Positions 19,864-31,948 are shown, numbered from the stretch's first letter. The stretch is DNA of 64,000 nt from Coprinellus micaceus (GCA_951394405.1 OX596338.1:2418001-2482000); one strand, 5' to 3'. The notes: generated by a model not told the origin, from the sequence alone. Numbers and translations are program-made.

Positions 19864-21520
19864 ATGGCCACGCACGGTCCAATCAACGGTGTCAAGATAT
19901 CTCGTGCGTATCCTCCTGCTCCAACATATACCTCTGAAACTCGCGACTAATTAATACGATCACTATTCCATATCTTGCTCCGTTTGCAACAACTCCCCAT
20001 CTCGCTACTATCTGCTCTCCACCCCCGTCCTCGCACCGCCGATCGCTTTCTATCGGTATACGCTGCACGCGATTCCCGTGACATCAGCCATCGACGACCC
20101 CCACAAAGTCGTTCGGGTTATTGCCTCTGACGGAAAGAGTGGCGAGACAAGGGAGCTCTCATACACCAATTGCAAGGTCATTGGCAATGGCTCGTTCGGT
20201 GTCGTCTTTCAGGCGAAGCTCGTTGGCGCGCCCAAGGATCAGGAGGAAATTGCTATCAAGAAGGTCTTGCAGGACAAGCGGTTCAAGGTGAGGGCGCCAT
20301 GTTCCGGATCTTCTGGTCCCCACGTCACTTACCCATTGGCCTCAGAATCGAGAGCTTCAAATCATGAGGTTGGTCTCGCACCCAAACGTCGTCGATCTCA
20401 AAGCCTTCTTTTACTCCAACGGTGAAAAGGTTGGTGCCAATAATATCTTCGCTGCGGCTAAATTCATCATCTTAAACCCGTAGAAAGACGAAGTATACCT
20501 TAATCTTGTGTTGGAATACGTCCCCGAGACCGTCTACCGTGCCAGTCGTCACTACGCGAAGCTCAAGCAGCCCATGCCGATGCTGCAAATCAAACTCTAC
20601 ATGTACCAACTTTTGCGATCCCTGGCGTACATTCACTCTGTTGGCATCTGCCATCGAGATATCAAGCCCCAGAACCTCCTCCTCAACCCTGCGACTGGAG
20701 TCCTGAAGCTTTGCGATTTTGGCTCTGCGAAGATTTTGGTCGCCGGCGAGCCCAACGTCAGCTACATCTGTTCGAGGTACTACCGTGCCCCAGAGCTCAT
20801 CTTCGGGGCTACTAACTACACAACCAACATTGGTAAGTGGCTCGTCCATATTGGGCTTGATTCAGTCATCTGACCTTTCCGCGCACAGACATTTGGTCGA
20901 CGGGGTGTGTCATGGCGGAACTCATGTTGGGCCAGCCCCTGTTCCCGGGAGAGAGCGGGATCGACCAGTTGGTCGAAATCATCAAGGTCCTTGGCACGCC
21001 CTCACGCGAACAGATTAAGACGATGAATCCGAACTACATGGAGCACAAATTCCCCCAGATCAAGCCCCACCCATTCTCAAAGGTGCGTCTATTGTGCGCA
21101 TTGGTCGTGTGAGTATTCCGGTAACCTAGGTTCCCCAGGTATTCCGACCCCGCACTGCTCCTGAAGCGATCGACCTGGTCTCGAAATTGCTGGAGTATAC
21201 GCCAGGGGCCCGGCTTAGCGCCGTGGAGGCAATGGTGCACTCGTTGTTTGATGAATTGCGAGCGGAAGGCGCAAAGCTGCCCAATGGCAAGGAGTTCCCG
21301 CTTCTGTTCAACTTCACGCGCGAAGGTAAGATACACACGGATTGGAGATGTGCAAGGATGATGAAAGGCTGACTGCGTCTTTGCAGAACTCTCTGTGCGC
21401 CCGGACTTGATCCGACGACTGGTACCCCCGCACGTCGAGCCCGAGCTGGCCTCGCGGTCGATCGTGCTGGACGGGTTTGTGCCGATACCACTTGAGCAGA
21501 TGAGGCTGTCGCTTGACTGA
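19864..21520 (+). CDS. GSK3: Glycogen synthase kinase-3 (GSK-3) homologue
   Basis: Seven exons (19864-19903, 20088-20287, 20346-20429, 20484-20832, 20889-21082, 21139-21325, 21387-21520) give 395 residues, the usual fungal length. All junctions are GT..AG. The first intron is 184 nt and the rest 54-61. The kinase core is nearly canonical: glycine loop [21 protein letters not shown] (catalytic Lys), the CMGC-specific [22 protein letters not shown], the activation-loop tyrosine in [32 protein letters not shown] and a HSLFDELR end. This is a soluble Ser/Thr kinase acting on primed substrates in stress, morphogenesis and cell-cycle signalling. All catalytic residues are present. Confidence 0.96.
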
Positions 21521-21758
21521 GCTGTTCCCCGACCTGCGCTGCTGGCCTCGTAATTTCGTTTCTGGTGTCTATATCTTTTGAATTGAAATTCGTGTTGTGT
21601 GTACATGATTGTAATTGCATACTTGGAATTGAGAATGTGTGCGTGATGCATTTGGAAACCGGCGCTTCCGTTGGATTGCGACATGTGGCGCAAGCTCTGC
21701 GCAACCCAAGGAATATCGACAAAAACCAGGGTTCCGCGCCTTTTCCTGGGACTACATC

Positions 21759-23858
21759 ATGGCCTCCCAAAAGTCCTCCTACGTTTGTGACACCCTCCCA
21801 CCTCCCCGCCTCGCCTCCTCCGCAGACGCCCTTGAAGCCATGCAAGTCGTCGACGAGCCCGTCGTCCCCGACATCCACGTCCCCATGTCGCGCTCCCCAA
21901 CCCCTGTTCCGCCGCGCAAGCTCTGTGTTCGACACCAACGGATGGCCGACGAGGGCATGAATCTGAAGCTGCAGCAGGTGCGCACTGCGTCAGTCGATGC
22001 GGCCCATTTATTGACCAAACCCCAGGCTCTGGACTCGCTGCCCATCGAGGAGCGTGAAGCCGTCAACGCCGTTTGGACCAATTTTTCGCAGTCGTCCCAC
22101 CCCCGACGGGCTCTCATCCTCCAAGGCCTGCTCACGATGTGCTGCTTCTCCCAGCTCTCTCTGCTTACCGAACAACTCTCGCACCTCATCCGGATCGACC
22201 CCTTCGCAGTTCTCCCCCGGGAAGTTGGCATGACCATCCTCGGCTACCTCGACGCCACCTCCCTATGTCGCGCAGCTCAAGTGTCAACCCGTTGGAGGTG
22301 CCTCGCCGACGACGATACCCTCTGGAAGAACATCTGCGAGCAACACATTGGCCAGAAGTGTCACAAGTGCGGCTGGGGCCTGCCCGTTCTCGAGAAGAAG
22401 CGAGTGTGCTATCGTCCTCAATCTGTATCTCCATCCCCAAATCCGCCGCCCTCAATACCTCTGCCGTCACCAACACCAACGCCTTCTTCATCCTCGTTAT
22501 CAGCATTACCTTCGTCTTCGGGCCCTTCTTCACTCAAAAGAACCGCCGATGATTCGTCGGATTTACTGGCACCACCAGTGAAGCGACATAGATCGGACGA
22601 AGTCGATCCTCTCTTCCATTCGTCCTCTTCGTCAACGCCCACGAACACCCTCCTTGTCCCCCCCACCCCTGCTGAGCCCGTCCAGCCCCTCCGCCGACTC
22701 TGGAAGGATGTCTACAGCGAGCGACTAACCATCGAACGGAACTGGCGCCGAGGTCGGTGTACGGTCCGCATCCTCAAGGGACACACAGACGGCGTCATGT
22801 GTCTTCAATTCAACGAAACCCTGTCGCATCCCGCCTTCCCTGTCTTGATTACTGGGTCGTATGACCGTACCGTACGGGTCTGGAACATGGAGACCGGAGA
22901 GGAGCTGCATTGTCTGAAAGGGCACACAAGGGCCGTTCGTGCCCTGCAATTCGACGAGGTTAAGCTCATCACGGGGAGCATGGACGGCACGCTGAAGGTG
23001 TGGGATTGGAGGAGGGGGAAGTGTATTAGGACGTTGACGGGTCATACGGAGGGTGTGGTGTGCCTTAATTTCGACTCAAACGTTCTAGCGAGCGGCAGTG
23101 TGGATTCGACCATCAAGGTCTGGAATCTACGAACGGGAGGGGCGTTCACGCTCCGGGGACATACCGACTGGGTGAATGCGGTTCAGCTCTGGGACTCAAA
23201 TGGGCGCCAGGCAAGCTCAGAGGTTTCGTCTCTCTTTGACGGCTCTCGATCGCCCCCCGGTGCTTCATGTGGGCCGTGCATCGACCCTGGCAAGATGCTC
23301 TTCTCCGCTTCAGACGACGGGACTATCAAACTCTGGGATCTCACTCTGCGGACTTGTGTTCGTGTCTTCACTGGGCATGTTGGTCAGGTACAGAGCATGA
23401 GGCTCCTCGTTGCATCAGAATGCGATGAAGACGCGGATGAGGATGCCTCGGAATCCGCCCATCCTATGTCCATCGACGGCTCTCTCAGCGCTCTCAGCGC
23501 CGTCGCATCGGGTTCGTCATCCACCACGGACACCACCTTATCGCCCAAGCGCAAGAAACCTATATTGATCTCAGGTTCACTCGACAACACCATCCGCATC
23601 TGGGACATCGAGTCTGGGACCGTGACGAAGACGCTTTTCGGACACATCGAGGGCGTCTGGGGAGTCGCGGCCGACAAGCTGCGGCTTGTCAGCGCGAGTC
23701 ATGACCGCACGATCAAGGTGTGGAATCGGGAGGATACCAAGTGCACGGCGACGCTGGTCGGGCATCAGGCTGCGGTCAGCTGTATTGGTCTTGGGGAGGA
23801 TAAGATCGTCAGCGGGAGCGACGACAATGACGTGAGGATCTGGAGTTTCGGGGAGTGA
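21759..23858 (+). CDS. MET30: F-box/WD40 substrate receptor, MET30/SconB type
   Basis: One uninterrupted exon of 699 residues from MASQKSSYVCD. The frame is open from 21639, but this Met gives the natural start. An N-terminal regulatory part is followed by an F-box (PREVGMTILGYLDATSLCRAAQVSTRW, split here by its second half from about residue 160). Next comes the CEQHIGQKCHKCGWGLP segment that marks Met30/SconB/Lim proteins, then a Ser/Pro-rich linker and seven or eight WD40 repeats (GSYDRTVRVW, GSMDGTLKVW, GSVDSTIKVW, SDDGTIKLW, GSLDNTIRIW, SHDRTIKVW, GSDDNDVRIW). In fungi this is the SCF ubiquitin-ligase receptor that represses sulfur-assimilation transcription factors. Being intronless is unusual among its neighbours. 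Confidence 0.92.
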   Translation: MASQKSSYVCDTLPPPRLASSADALEAMQVVDEPVVPDIHVPMSRSPTPVPPRKLCVRHQRMADEGMNLKLQQVRTASVDAAHLLTKPQALDSLPIEEREAVNAVWTNFSQSSHPRRALILQGLLTMCCFSQLSLLTEQLSHLIRIDPFAVLPREVGMTILGYLDATSLCRAAQVSTRWRCLADDDTLWKNICEQHIGQKCHKCGWGLPVLEKKRVCYRPQSVSPSPNPPPSIPLPSPTPTPSSSSLSALPSSSGPSSLKRTADDSSDLLAPPVKRHRSDEVDPLFHSSSSSTPTNTLLVPPTPAEPVQPLRRLWKDVYSERLTIERNWRRGRCTVRILKGHTDGVMCLQFNETLSHPAFPVLITGSYDRTVRVWNMETGEELHCLKGHTRAVRALQFDEVKLITGSMDGTLKVWDWRRGKCIRTLTGHTEGVVCLNFDSNVLASGSVDSTIKVWNLRTGGAFTLRGHTDWVNAVQLWDSNGRQASSEVSSLFDGSRSPPGASCGPCIDPGKMLFSASDDGTIKLWDLTLRTCVRVFTGHVGQVQSMRLLVASECDEDADEDASESAHPMSIDGSLSALSAVASGSSSTTDTTLSPKRKKPILISGSLDNTIRIWDIESGTVTKTLFGHIEGVWGVAADKLRLVSASHDRTIKVWNREDTKCTATLVGHQAAVSCIGLGEDKIVSGSDDNDVRIWSFGE

Positions 23859-24718
23859 GGGCCAGGAGATTGGACGTTGCATACTACATTATTTCCCTCC
23901 CTACTGTTTTTGAGCGGCACGCTTTTGCTGTACCACTATGACCCTTCACACTCTTCGTGCCCACTTGTGTTACTAGTATCATTATTCTGTACTGTTCATG
24001 CATCCCTCATACCATCCACTAGACATAGGCCATCTAACTAGACAAGCATCTTGGCATCCAATATATGTTTCATTTCCATGTATGGACTCGATGGGCGGGA
24101 ACTTGTTACATACAGGGTGTCAGTCAACAGGGGATATTCTACAACAGAACACTGGGACCTCAAGTAACGGCCTCGAGTAAAGGGCCACAACAAGGCCAAG
24201 AAATACAAGCATGCGGGTATACAGGTATGGTAAGATGGTAACCGAATAATGCCAAAATTACGTGGAAGTGATACAGGTAAAGCGAGGCTCGGGATGAGGA
24301 ATGCTGAGAGAATGGTGTGAGCAGTAGTCCCGATAGCGGGATAAGACGGGAGGATGGCGAAGAAGTGAATAGGATACGATGTGAACGGCGAAAATCAGAG
24401 GGTAAATAAGATGCGTAAGTCCGAATGAGTTAAACGAGAAAAACGAAATGAACGCAGAGGGATTAAGATAAGCGGGTCGTCCGATAGCACACGACCTAAG
24501 TCCAGTGCGTGTTACTTATCGATGCCATTATGTCGCCAGAAAGAAGCCAGGTTACGACTTTCCCGACAAGCCTCCACAACAGCCTCCTCGCCCCACGTTC
24601 CCGGTTTCTTCCTTCTGGTAAACTTCTGGAGGTAGCCTCCGACCGCACCAAGGGGACCCGTGAGAGTTGGAGCGGCAGTCGACATAGGCTCGTTCCATGT
24701 CATTCCGATGGGTTAAGA
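23859..24718. other. Intergenic between convergent genes, no gene supported
   Basis: AT-richer than its surroundings, with short ORFs only. It presumably contains the 3' untranslated regions of the MET30-type gene and the kinase-like/RasGEF gene. Confidence 0.5.
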
Positions 24719-27700
24719 TCATCTGCGGCCAGTAACATGAACCTTCGCTGCTTTTGGAACGTTCATCCCGAGTTTCATTGCCCGTACGACCTTCGATTTG
24801 TCAAGTTTCACCTCGACCTCCTGCACGGCCCTACTTCGCCTATCCATCTCTTCTTCTGCTTGCTCGCCTAGACGCACGTTCCGCAGTTTATCTTCGAGAT
24901 AGGCAAGCTCCCCCTGTTGCCTGAAGCGCTCCAGATCGGGGGGCGAGTGTGCCAGAACTTCCTTGAGCTTGTCCATAAAGAGGGTGTACCGTTGAAAGTT
25001 GATAAGTGGTTTGTTTTTGACGATTATCGCTCGCTTGTTTGCGTGTAAAACCAGGTGGAGTTCTTTCAGATGTACGGCTGGGAAGGGGAATCACCGTGGA
25101 AGGGACACACGCCAGGGCAAAGCCAAAATGCCAAAATGCGTAAAAGGAGACAGCCAACAATTTAAACAGTCAGCCGACATTTTCGGTCGGATGAGTGGGA
25201 TGGAAGGAAGCAACTCACCAATCCATGGGATACAGAAGTCAGCGTAAACTGGGTCGATCACTTCCTTGAGGGCTCTACGGTATCGGTAATGGTTGCCTTC
25301 GGGGTCGGTAAGCTGTACGAGCTCTTCGTATTGCATCATCTGTTTATCGCTGAGGAACTCTCTCGTCAGTTCCAAGCTCATCACTGGGGTTGAGCCCAGT
25401 GCAATTGCAATTGCGATCAAGCTGTGATAGTTCCGAAGCTTGCGACATTCCTAGAAAGAAAGGCGAGCAAAGGCGAACATGGTTTCTCAGTCAGCTTCCT
25501 CCTTTCGTTGTGTATGACGAATAACGAAAAGAAGAGGCTCACCTGGGCAGTGCTAATGTAGAACTTGAGGACGCCAGCGCGTTGTTGAAGAGCATCCCAG
25601 TGTAACAGCGACTGCTTGATCCACTGAATGATTTGATTGTTAGTCGAGGCGGCATCGTCCACTCTATTGAACCCAGGACGACCACACTGGTTGGCCAGAT
25701 AGTCGCAAGGCAGGATAGCCCTATACTTGTCGCCCTCAAGGAGGGTCAACGCCAACGCGAGTCCTTTGGGTGTGATCTCATTTGGCTGCAGGACGCGCCT
25801 TCCAGGCGAAAGGACGGATTTGGGGAGGGAGTCTTGCCGGGCCTGTTGTAATAGATCGTTGTGAGCTCACAATCCAGGTGGAGGGGAGGCTGAAAACGTA
25901 CACGTTCATTGATAAGGTCTAGAAGGCCCGCTGCTCTCTCTACCATTGTCGGAGACACCTTCGTTCGAATGGCTTCTTCGCAGAACACCCTCATCTGGAG
26001 GAGCAGCTGACCATTCACCGGTATTTGCCGAGATGAAAGCCAGTAATGCAGGACTTTGAAGACGCTAAAAATCCCAAAAGAGGTGATCATCAGCATGGTC
26101 AGGGGCACAAAGCCATAATTGCCGGCAACAGGGGGGAGTTAATACGTACTTGTGCTGCGCCGTCATTCGATCTTGAGGGTGCCGTAGGGTATCGAGCTCT
26201 GCCTCGTTGAACCGCCATTTGAGCATCCCAAAGAGATCATCCGTTTCGATTAAATCGACACATGCGGTGAGAATCACTTCGCGGAACTCTTCATCCCTCT
26301 GTAGGTCTAACGAATTCAGTTAGATATGCCTTTACTCAGTAAGCAAGTCCCACTCACTGAAGTTATTGATCAACCTCTCGACCAATCCATCCAACGTCCC
26401 AGCAACCACAAATCCACTTTGGTTCACAAACACGACTGCTTCCTTGGACGAGATAGCCTCTTGAACGAGTGGATCTTGGTTCACGGACTCGACAGTCATG
26501 ATGCTCTGGGCTGTCGCGTGGTATGTGTGGTCGTCCGTGTACATTCTCGGAGGGATGCGAGGCTGGTAAGTCGACGAATCCTGTTCCAGATGAAATAGCT
26601 GAACCCGCGGCGCAGAGGGGTGCTCCATAGTTAGAACATTATCGTAGCCTTGACTGGAAGATTGGTTGAGCGACGTCCGGGAGTTGAGGAAGCCTCCGAG
26701 GGGTTGCGTTTCGCTGGCGTGAGAAGGGCGGCGGTTTGGTTGCACGGGGGAGTTGAGGAAGTTGGAGAGAGTCGGTGACAGCTGGGCCTCGCTGGCGTGT
26801 GAGGGTCGACGATTGGGTTGAACAGGGGAGTACGAAGAAAGAGGTGAATACGCGGATCCGGGTGAGTGTGAAGACCATGATTTCGGGGGAGATGTGCCCG
26901 CATAGGAGAGTGGAGAAAGGGAAGAGCTTCCGGTTTGAGGGTAGTCTTGGAGCTGCAGACCTTGAATAGATAAACCTGCGAGGGACGCCGCGGGGCGGAG
27001 AGATTTCGAGGAACTGCCACCGCTGCTCCCGGAAGTCGCAGTGCTGGGTCTGGAAGAGCCCGAGCTGTTCTTTCGCGGGTGTTTCCCAGTGATCGTGAGC
27101 AAGGATGACATCCGGCCTTTTGGGGGCCTGGGATCTAGTGGACGTCAAAAATCAAACGAAATGCTTATAGGTGAGTATCCTTACCTCCGGCGATCTCTCC
27201 TCGAATCCGAGCCAAAGATACTTTCACATCCTCTACTGTCGGTCTATCCTCTGGTTTCTTCCAACACTGCTTCAGGAGCTCCCACATCTCGTCATTGAGT
27301 CCAGCATCGATAACGGCCTGGTCCTTCGGTCTCTGGGGGGTCTTGTACTTCTTGAGCTCGCCCCCGACATTGAAATCGTGGACGATATTGCTGTAGGGCT
27401 GGTGCCGAGTGAGGAGTTCTAAGAAGGTCATGGCGAGGGACCAGATATCGGATTCCTTGGATAGAGGCTTTTCGCGGATAATCTCGGGGGCTTGCCAGCG
27501 AGGGTTGATTGAGGCGGCCGATGTCATGCCTTTGTTGCACTATGGGAGGGGTTGTGAGCTATACTGCGCCGGGAGAGGTGCGGAGGTTCTACTGACGTTC
27601 TCCAGGAATTTGGAAAGACCAAAATCGGATAGCCTTGCAACGCCATCCTCTGAGACCAAGACGTTCGCTCCCCGCAGGTCGCCGTGGACGATACCCTTCG

Positions 27701-29309
27701 AGTGAAGGTACCCAAGTCCTTCGGCAACCTCCGACAAGAGCTTCAGCACGTTTGTCTGCGGATATTTCTCCACGAAGAAGATTGCTGTCCCGTACGTCAT
27801 CCATGGCGCAACCTGTGTTCCTCCAGTCAGGCTCTATACCCAAAAATTTCGGGCAAGGGGGCTCACGGAGTATAGATGCTTTCCGATGTACACGATTCCG
27901 TACAGAGGCAGTACGTTCGGATGGTCGAACGTACGCCAGAGTTGCACTTCTTGCTGGAATTTCTGAGCACAGGACACCCACGTAAGCCTTCAAAACCGGA
28001 ACATGTATAATAAGCGCCTCGGAAGAAGTCACGAACCTTGTGGACGACCGCAGTGTCCGAGAGCGTTCGGGGAAGTCGGACTGCGACCTAGAAGAGGAAA
28101 CAAGAAAGCTCTCGTAAACGACTGAGAACAGCAACCAGCGGGCTTCAAAATAGCACACCTGTTCTTTCCCGAGCCAAGTACCTGGGTGGGACACACAGAA
28201 TGTTCAGCCATAAGGCAGAGGTAATTCAAGCGGACGTCCGCCACTTACCTTTGTAGACATCGTTATAGGTGCCAATGAATTCTGGGTGCCGGTCGTTCAG
28301 CTCGACCTGCCCAGTCACTAACGGAGTGTTAGCGGAGGCGCGTACATCACAGAAGCTTGCACCGCTTACGGTCGGTTAGAGGAGGCAGTTTCGCAGTCTT
28401 GGAACGCAGGTCCCACAGGCCCTTTTGGAAGGAATCGTGCTGTTCCTGGGGGATGTTTGGGTCTTGCAGTTCCTATAAAGAACGTTTGTCAGTTACTCCA
28501 AAGGCAGTTGTAGGTCGGGTGCCCATACAGTCTGGAGGTGCATCATGACCTCTTCCACAGGCTGTGGTGATGAGATGGCTAACAGTTTCTTGAGCTCCCG
28601 CTGGTCGTCGAGGATCGCTTGGAGGCCTGCACGGAACTCTTCTCTTGTAGCGTGGTGAATAGCTTCGGACTTATACATGGTCCGCTGCAGCTCCATGTTC
28701 ATGGCAGCCTATTTCCGCGGCCCAAGAGTCAGTCACCTCTTTACGAACCTCGTCTGAAAGGCGAGCTCTGTTTATAATACGTACACCGAAGTTCAAGATG
28801 GCGCCATCGAGCTGTCTCTGGAGTCGATCGAGGTCGTCTTTAAGCTCGGTTTGCTTGAGGAAGCATTCCAAGGGACCCCATTCAGCCCACTGTCGGGTTT
28901 TGACACTGATCCTCTTCAACACGCTATCCTTACGCTCAGTATGGCCGCTAGAGAAAAAGGAGGAGCAGGTGACGCACGGTTCGAGCTCGTCTGCCAACGC
29001 GATGGCCCTTGTCCCCTCTAACTCCTCGCCTCCCTCTCGCACCTTGGTCAGGAGGGCGTAACAACGCCCGGCCATGTCTTCACATTGTTTCTGAGGGATT
29101 CCTTCGTCTCAGGCGCGCCGCAGGGGGACCCAGAAAGGCGTGGCGCTCACCCGATAGACGCTTATCTTCTGGACATTGTTATATGTCGAGGTCACTGGTG
29201 AATAGCGTCAGTTCCACAGCACTCGGCCTCCTGAGGACGACATACAGAGCGTAACAACTGTGTCGAGAGCTGGAACCGGAGCGAAGGAGAGCAAGTCTTT
29301 CAGGCTCAT
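24719..29309 (-). CDS. MLKL-NTD-like bundle + kinase-like domain + RasGEF fusion protein
   Basis: About 15 exons from MSLKDLLSFAPVPALD at 29309 to VHVTGRR-stop at 24719, about 1150 residues. Residues 1-125 resemble the MLKL/HeLo-like N-terminal helical bundle (YNNVQKISVYRKQCEDMAGRC ... FLKQTELKDDLDRLQRQL, each part seen separately). A helical linker follows. Residues about 230-490 form a TKL-like kinase domain with VHGDLRGANVL (catalytic Asp, Asn), SDFGLSK, WQAPEI and SDIWSLAMTFLELLT. The glycine loop reads GTYNDVYKG, and the beta-3 motif is VAVR where VAVK is expected, so ATP binding is doubtful. A Ser/Pro linker with two VQPNRRPSHASE copies precedes a RasGEF N-terminal (REM) domain (TLDGLVERLINNF) and a catalytic RasGEF (LALALTLLEGDKY, STAQECRKLRN, PLINFQRY). 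The kinase-to-GEF junction is one GT..AG intron that keeps the frame, supporting a true fusion. It probably links a death- or stress-type sensor to Ras activation; that role is inference. Confidence 0.8.
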
Positions 29310-29738
29310 CGAGGGGACAGCTGTATGCTGCTCTGTCCAATGTGATGGTTCAGGTTCAGGATGGTGGTGGGGAACAAAGCATAATCGTGGGCTCAAGCGC
29401 GCAGAAGACGTCTACCCTTTTCATCTATCTCATTATCACTGCCCGCCAGGTACGCCGCGGAGTCAGTTGCGCAGTGACATCTTCCACTCGGAGACGATTG
29501 GATCTCTGATGCTCTTCACTTGGTCCCAGCTCGCAGGAGATGATTTTCCCGCTTCTACATAGCCTGAAGCTGTAAATAGCGCGACGGGAGGGAATTTCCT
29601 GACAGGAGATAGTGCGGAACCACTTGGCGAGTGTCAGCTGATGAGGGCAGAGGCAGAAACGGAAAGCGCAAGGAAACACGGCAGTGTGGCGCGCGAAAAA
29701 CAAGGATAGCTGCGCAAACCGGGCTCAAGTCTTTTGCA

Positions 29739-29835
29739 GGTAGCGTGGCCGAGTTGGTCTAAGGCGTTGGATTTAAGTTCTTTCTTGATTCCCAATGGGC
29801 GCAAGTCCGCGCGAGTTCGAACCTCGCCGCTACCA
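29739..29835 (+). tRNA. tRNA-Leu (anticodon TAA) with a short intron
   Basis: The acceptor arm GGTAGCG pairs with CGCTACC, followed by discriminator A. The D-arm has GGCCGAGTTGGTCTAAGGC (leucine class II A box). Anticodon TAA is at 29774-29776 within ATTTAAG. A roughly 11-nt intron follows position 37 before TCCCAA closes the stem. A long variable arm (GGGC-GCAA-GTCC) and T-arm with GAGTTCGAACCTC are clear. The class II variable arm and TAA anticodon fit leucine. Confidence 0.92.
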
Positions 29836-29931
29836 TTCGTAACTGCCTTTTTACATTCAAGCACTCCTTTTTAGTTCCTGTTGTCGTTCGTACCCGGTTC
29901 AGATGCTGAGAACGCGAAATCGGTCAAGTGA

Positions 29932-30626
29932 TCAGCCGGTATCCATGGGCGGCTTTAGAAGATCTGGAGACTGCTCAGTTTGCTTTGAATGCACACAAGT
30001 AAACACGGAACTTACACCGCTGATACTGTCACGACCACCGGGGCCTTCCCTGACCCTGCGAGTGGGTTTGAACTCGGGTTCTTCCCCCTCAGTGCCCCAG
30101 AAGTTGTTGAGGGTGTCCTTGCCTCCAGGGGTTTCCCTGACACGCCTGCAGAGGAATCCATTCAACGACTGCCCCAGGCCGACAGCAATCACCCATACCT
30201 GGATGGCTTCATGGCTGAAGGGAAGGCGAGACCTTGCGGCTCCTCTTCCTCCTCCTCCTGAGGCTTGGCTTGAGTCCTGACAGGTTCGTCGTATTGACCC
30301 TCAGGCTTTGGGGGGGCTCTGGCGAGGGCATCGTCTTCATCATCGTCGCCGCCAAAGATGTTGCTGTGGGCACCACCAGGGGGCTCACGAACGCGACGAG
30401 TGGGCTTGAAGCCATCGGAGGAGGTCGAAGTGGAGGCCTGAATGCCGTCTGCTGAGGCTTCACCTGAAGCGCCGGCGCCTTGAACGGGCTCTGAGATCTT
30501 GCCGAACTTCGCGTAACCTGTGGCATGCAGATAATCAATTTCAGGAGGTCTTTCAAGGATCTAGGATACTGGCACGTACGAGGAAGCTTGGCGATGTTGT
30601 TGAGGTTGGTGTCGACGGTGGTGCCT
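29932..30626 (-). CDS. Small PPGG-motif protein resembling Jupiter/HN1
   Basis: Joined exons give about 170-190 residues: TTVDTNLNNIAKLPR, then YAKFGKISEP and an acidic middle, then the last two exons to a stop at 29932. Three copies of one motif are visible: RRVREPPGGAHSNIFGG, RRVRETPGGKDTLNNFWG and RRVREGPGGRDSISG, each after KP[ST]. PPGG..SNIFG is the hallmark of the animal Jupiter/HN1 (JPT) microtubule-associated family. Fungal members are not ones I know, so the relation may be by motif only. One intron interrupts the second motif after its first Arg. The 5' end is uncertain: the exon upstream of TTVD needs a one-base overhang I could not place. Confidence 0.55.
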
Positions 30627-31111
30627 GTGTATCTTTGTGGTCATTGGACTAAACTCGCAGTAGAGGGGGAGTGGGATGTTGCAAACGAACTTCAGGAATT
30701 CGATCAGGGTGCGCTTGGTGAAGACAATGCTGGTGTTATCCCAGTCGAGCATGCCTGTAGATCGTCTTTGTTGGCAATCCGCCCCTATAGAGAGAAGCGA
30801 TGTCCTTCACGAACCGAGGGCAGACTGCCATTCCTTCTCCTTTGAATGATCGATGATAGTAGATGGAGTGTACCTGGAGGCCTTTCAGTCAAAGATTGGG
30901 GTTTGAATGGCGATGGACAGGGCATACGTGGAGGACATGTTGTGCTTGATGGGGGTTTATGTGCAAGGAACTCTTCGAATCCAAATGTTATAAACCGTCG
31001 TCAAGGGAGGGTCGAATCACGGGATCGTGCTATCACGGAACTTGTACAACGTATCCTCCTTTCCAAAACGTCATTTCATGAAGACGTAGACTACTGTTTT
31101 CCAGAGCTGAT
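30627..31111. other. Region between divergent genes
   Basis: It may hold the first exon(s) of the Jupiter-like gene, for example MLDWDNTSIVF on the minus strand near 30740, which does not splice in frame by my reading. It also holds the COQ7 promoter. Nothing else is supported. Confidence 0.4.
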
Positions 31112-31885
31112 ATGCTTGGAAGGCAAGTATGTCGCTATCCTATTGCCAGGCCATTCCTTGCGTACGCCAGGGGGCTCGCATCTTCGGCATACACCGATCC
31201 AGCAAGGAGCAAGGATGAAGCTGTGACATCGACACCGACGGACGTCACGCCAGAGCAACGGAAGAACTTGGAGGGCGCGTTGAGGGTGGACCAGGCCGGA
31301 GAGATCGCTGCGAATTGGATTTATCGTGGGCAGCACTTTATACTGGGTCGGGATAGGAAAACGGGGCCGTTAATCCAGGTAAGTTACCGCGTTTGTTACA
31401 GCTTCCTAGAACTTGACTGTTGCGCAGGAAATGTGGGACCAGGAGAAGAAGCATCTCGCTGTTATGGACAGATTGCAGCTCCAACATGCTGTTCGCCCGA
31501 CTCTCCTCACAGATGTCGCCAAAGTCGCAGGGTTCGGACTCGGTGCGGTCACTGCTCTCATGAGCAAGGAAGCCGCGATGGCATGTACCGAAGCAGTTGA
31601 GACAGTCATTGGAGAACATTATGAAGAGTGAGTCTACGGTTTCTCTTCCTTTATCAGCAAACCCAACGCTTGCACAGCCAACTTAAGGAACTGGACGAAA
31701 TGGACACGAAGCATCCAAGCATTCCTCTTCTCAAGGATGTCATTCGGGAATTCAGGGATGACGAGCTCGAGCATTTGGATATTGCGGTTGAGAACCATTC
31801 GCAGAGAGCTCCGGCGCACGCTCTTCTGAGTGCAGTAGTAGGTGCTGGATGTATGGTAGCCATTGAGCTGTGCAAGCGGGTGTAA
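31112..31885 (+). CDS. COQ7: COQ7, 5-demethoxyubiquinone hydroxylase
   Basis: Exons 31112-31378, 31428-31627 and 31678-31885 encode 224 residues. The N-terminus [15 protein letters not shown] is basic and Ser/Ala-rich, as expected of a mitochondrial presequence. The di-iron ligands of the family are present: Glu in [11 protein letters not shown], ExxH in DQEKKHLAV, Glu in [13 protein letters not shown] and ExxH in [10 protein letters not shown]. The enzyme hydroxylates the demethoxy precursor in the penultimate step of ubiquinone synthesis at the inner mitochondrial membrane. Introns are 49 and 50 nt. The length and all catalytic residues are as expected, so it should be functional. Confidence 0.96.
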
Positions 31886-31948
31886 CACCTTGTGTCTGAA
31901 GTTGCCGATGTAATAGTGGATTATGGGAACGTGTAAGTAGGCTGTTGT

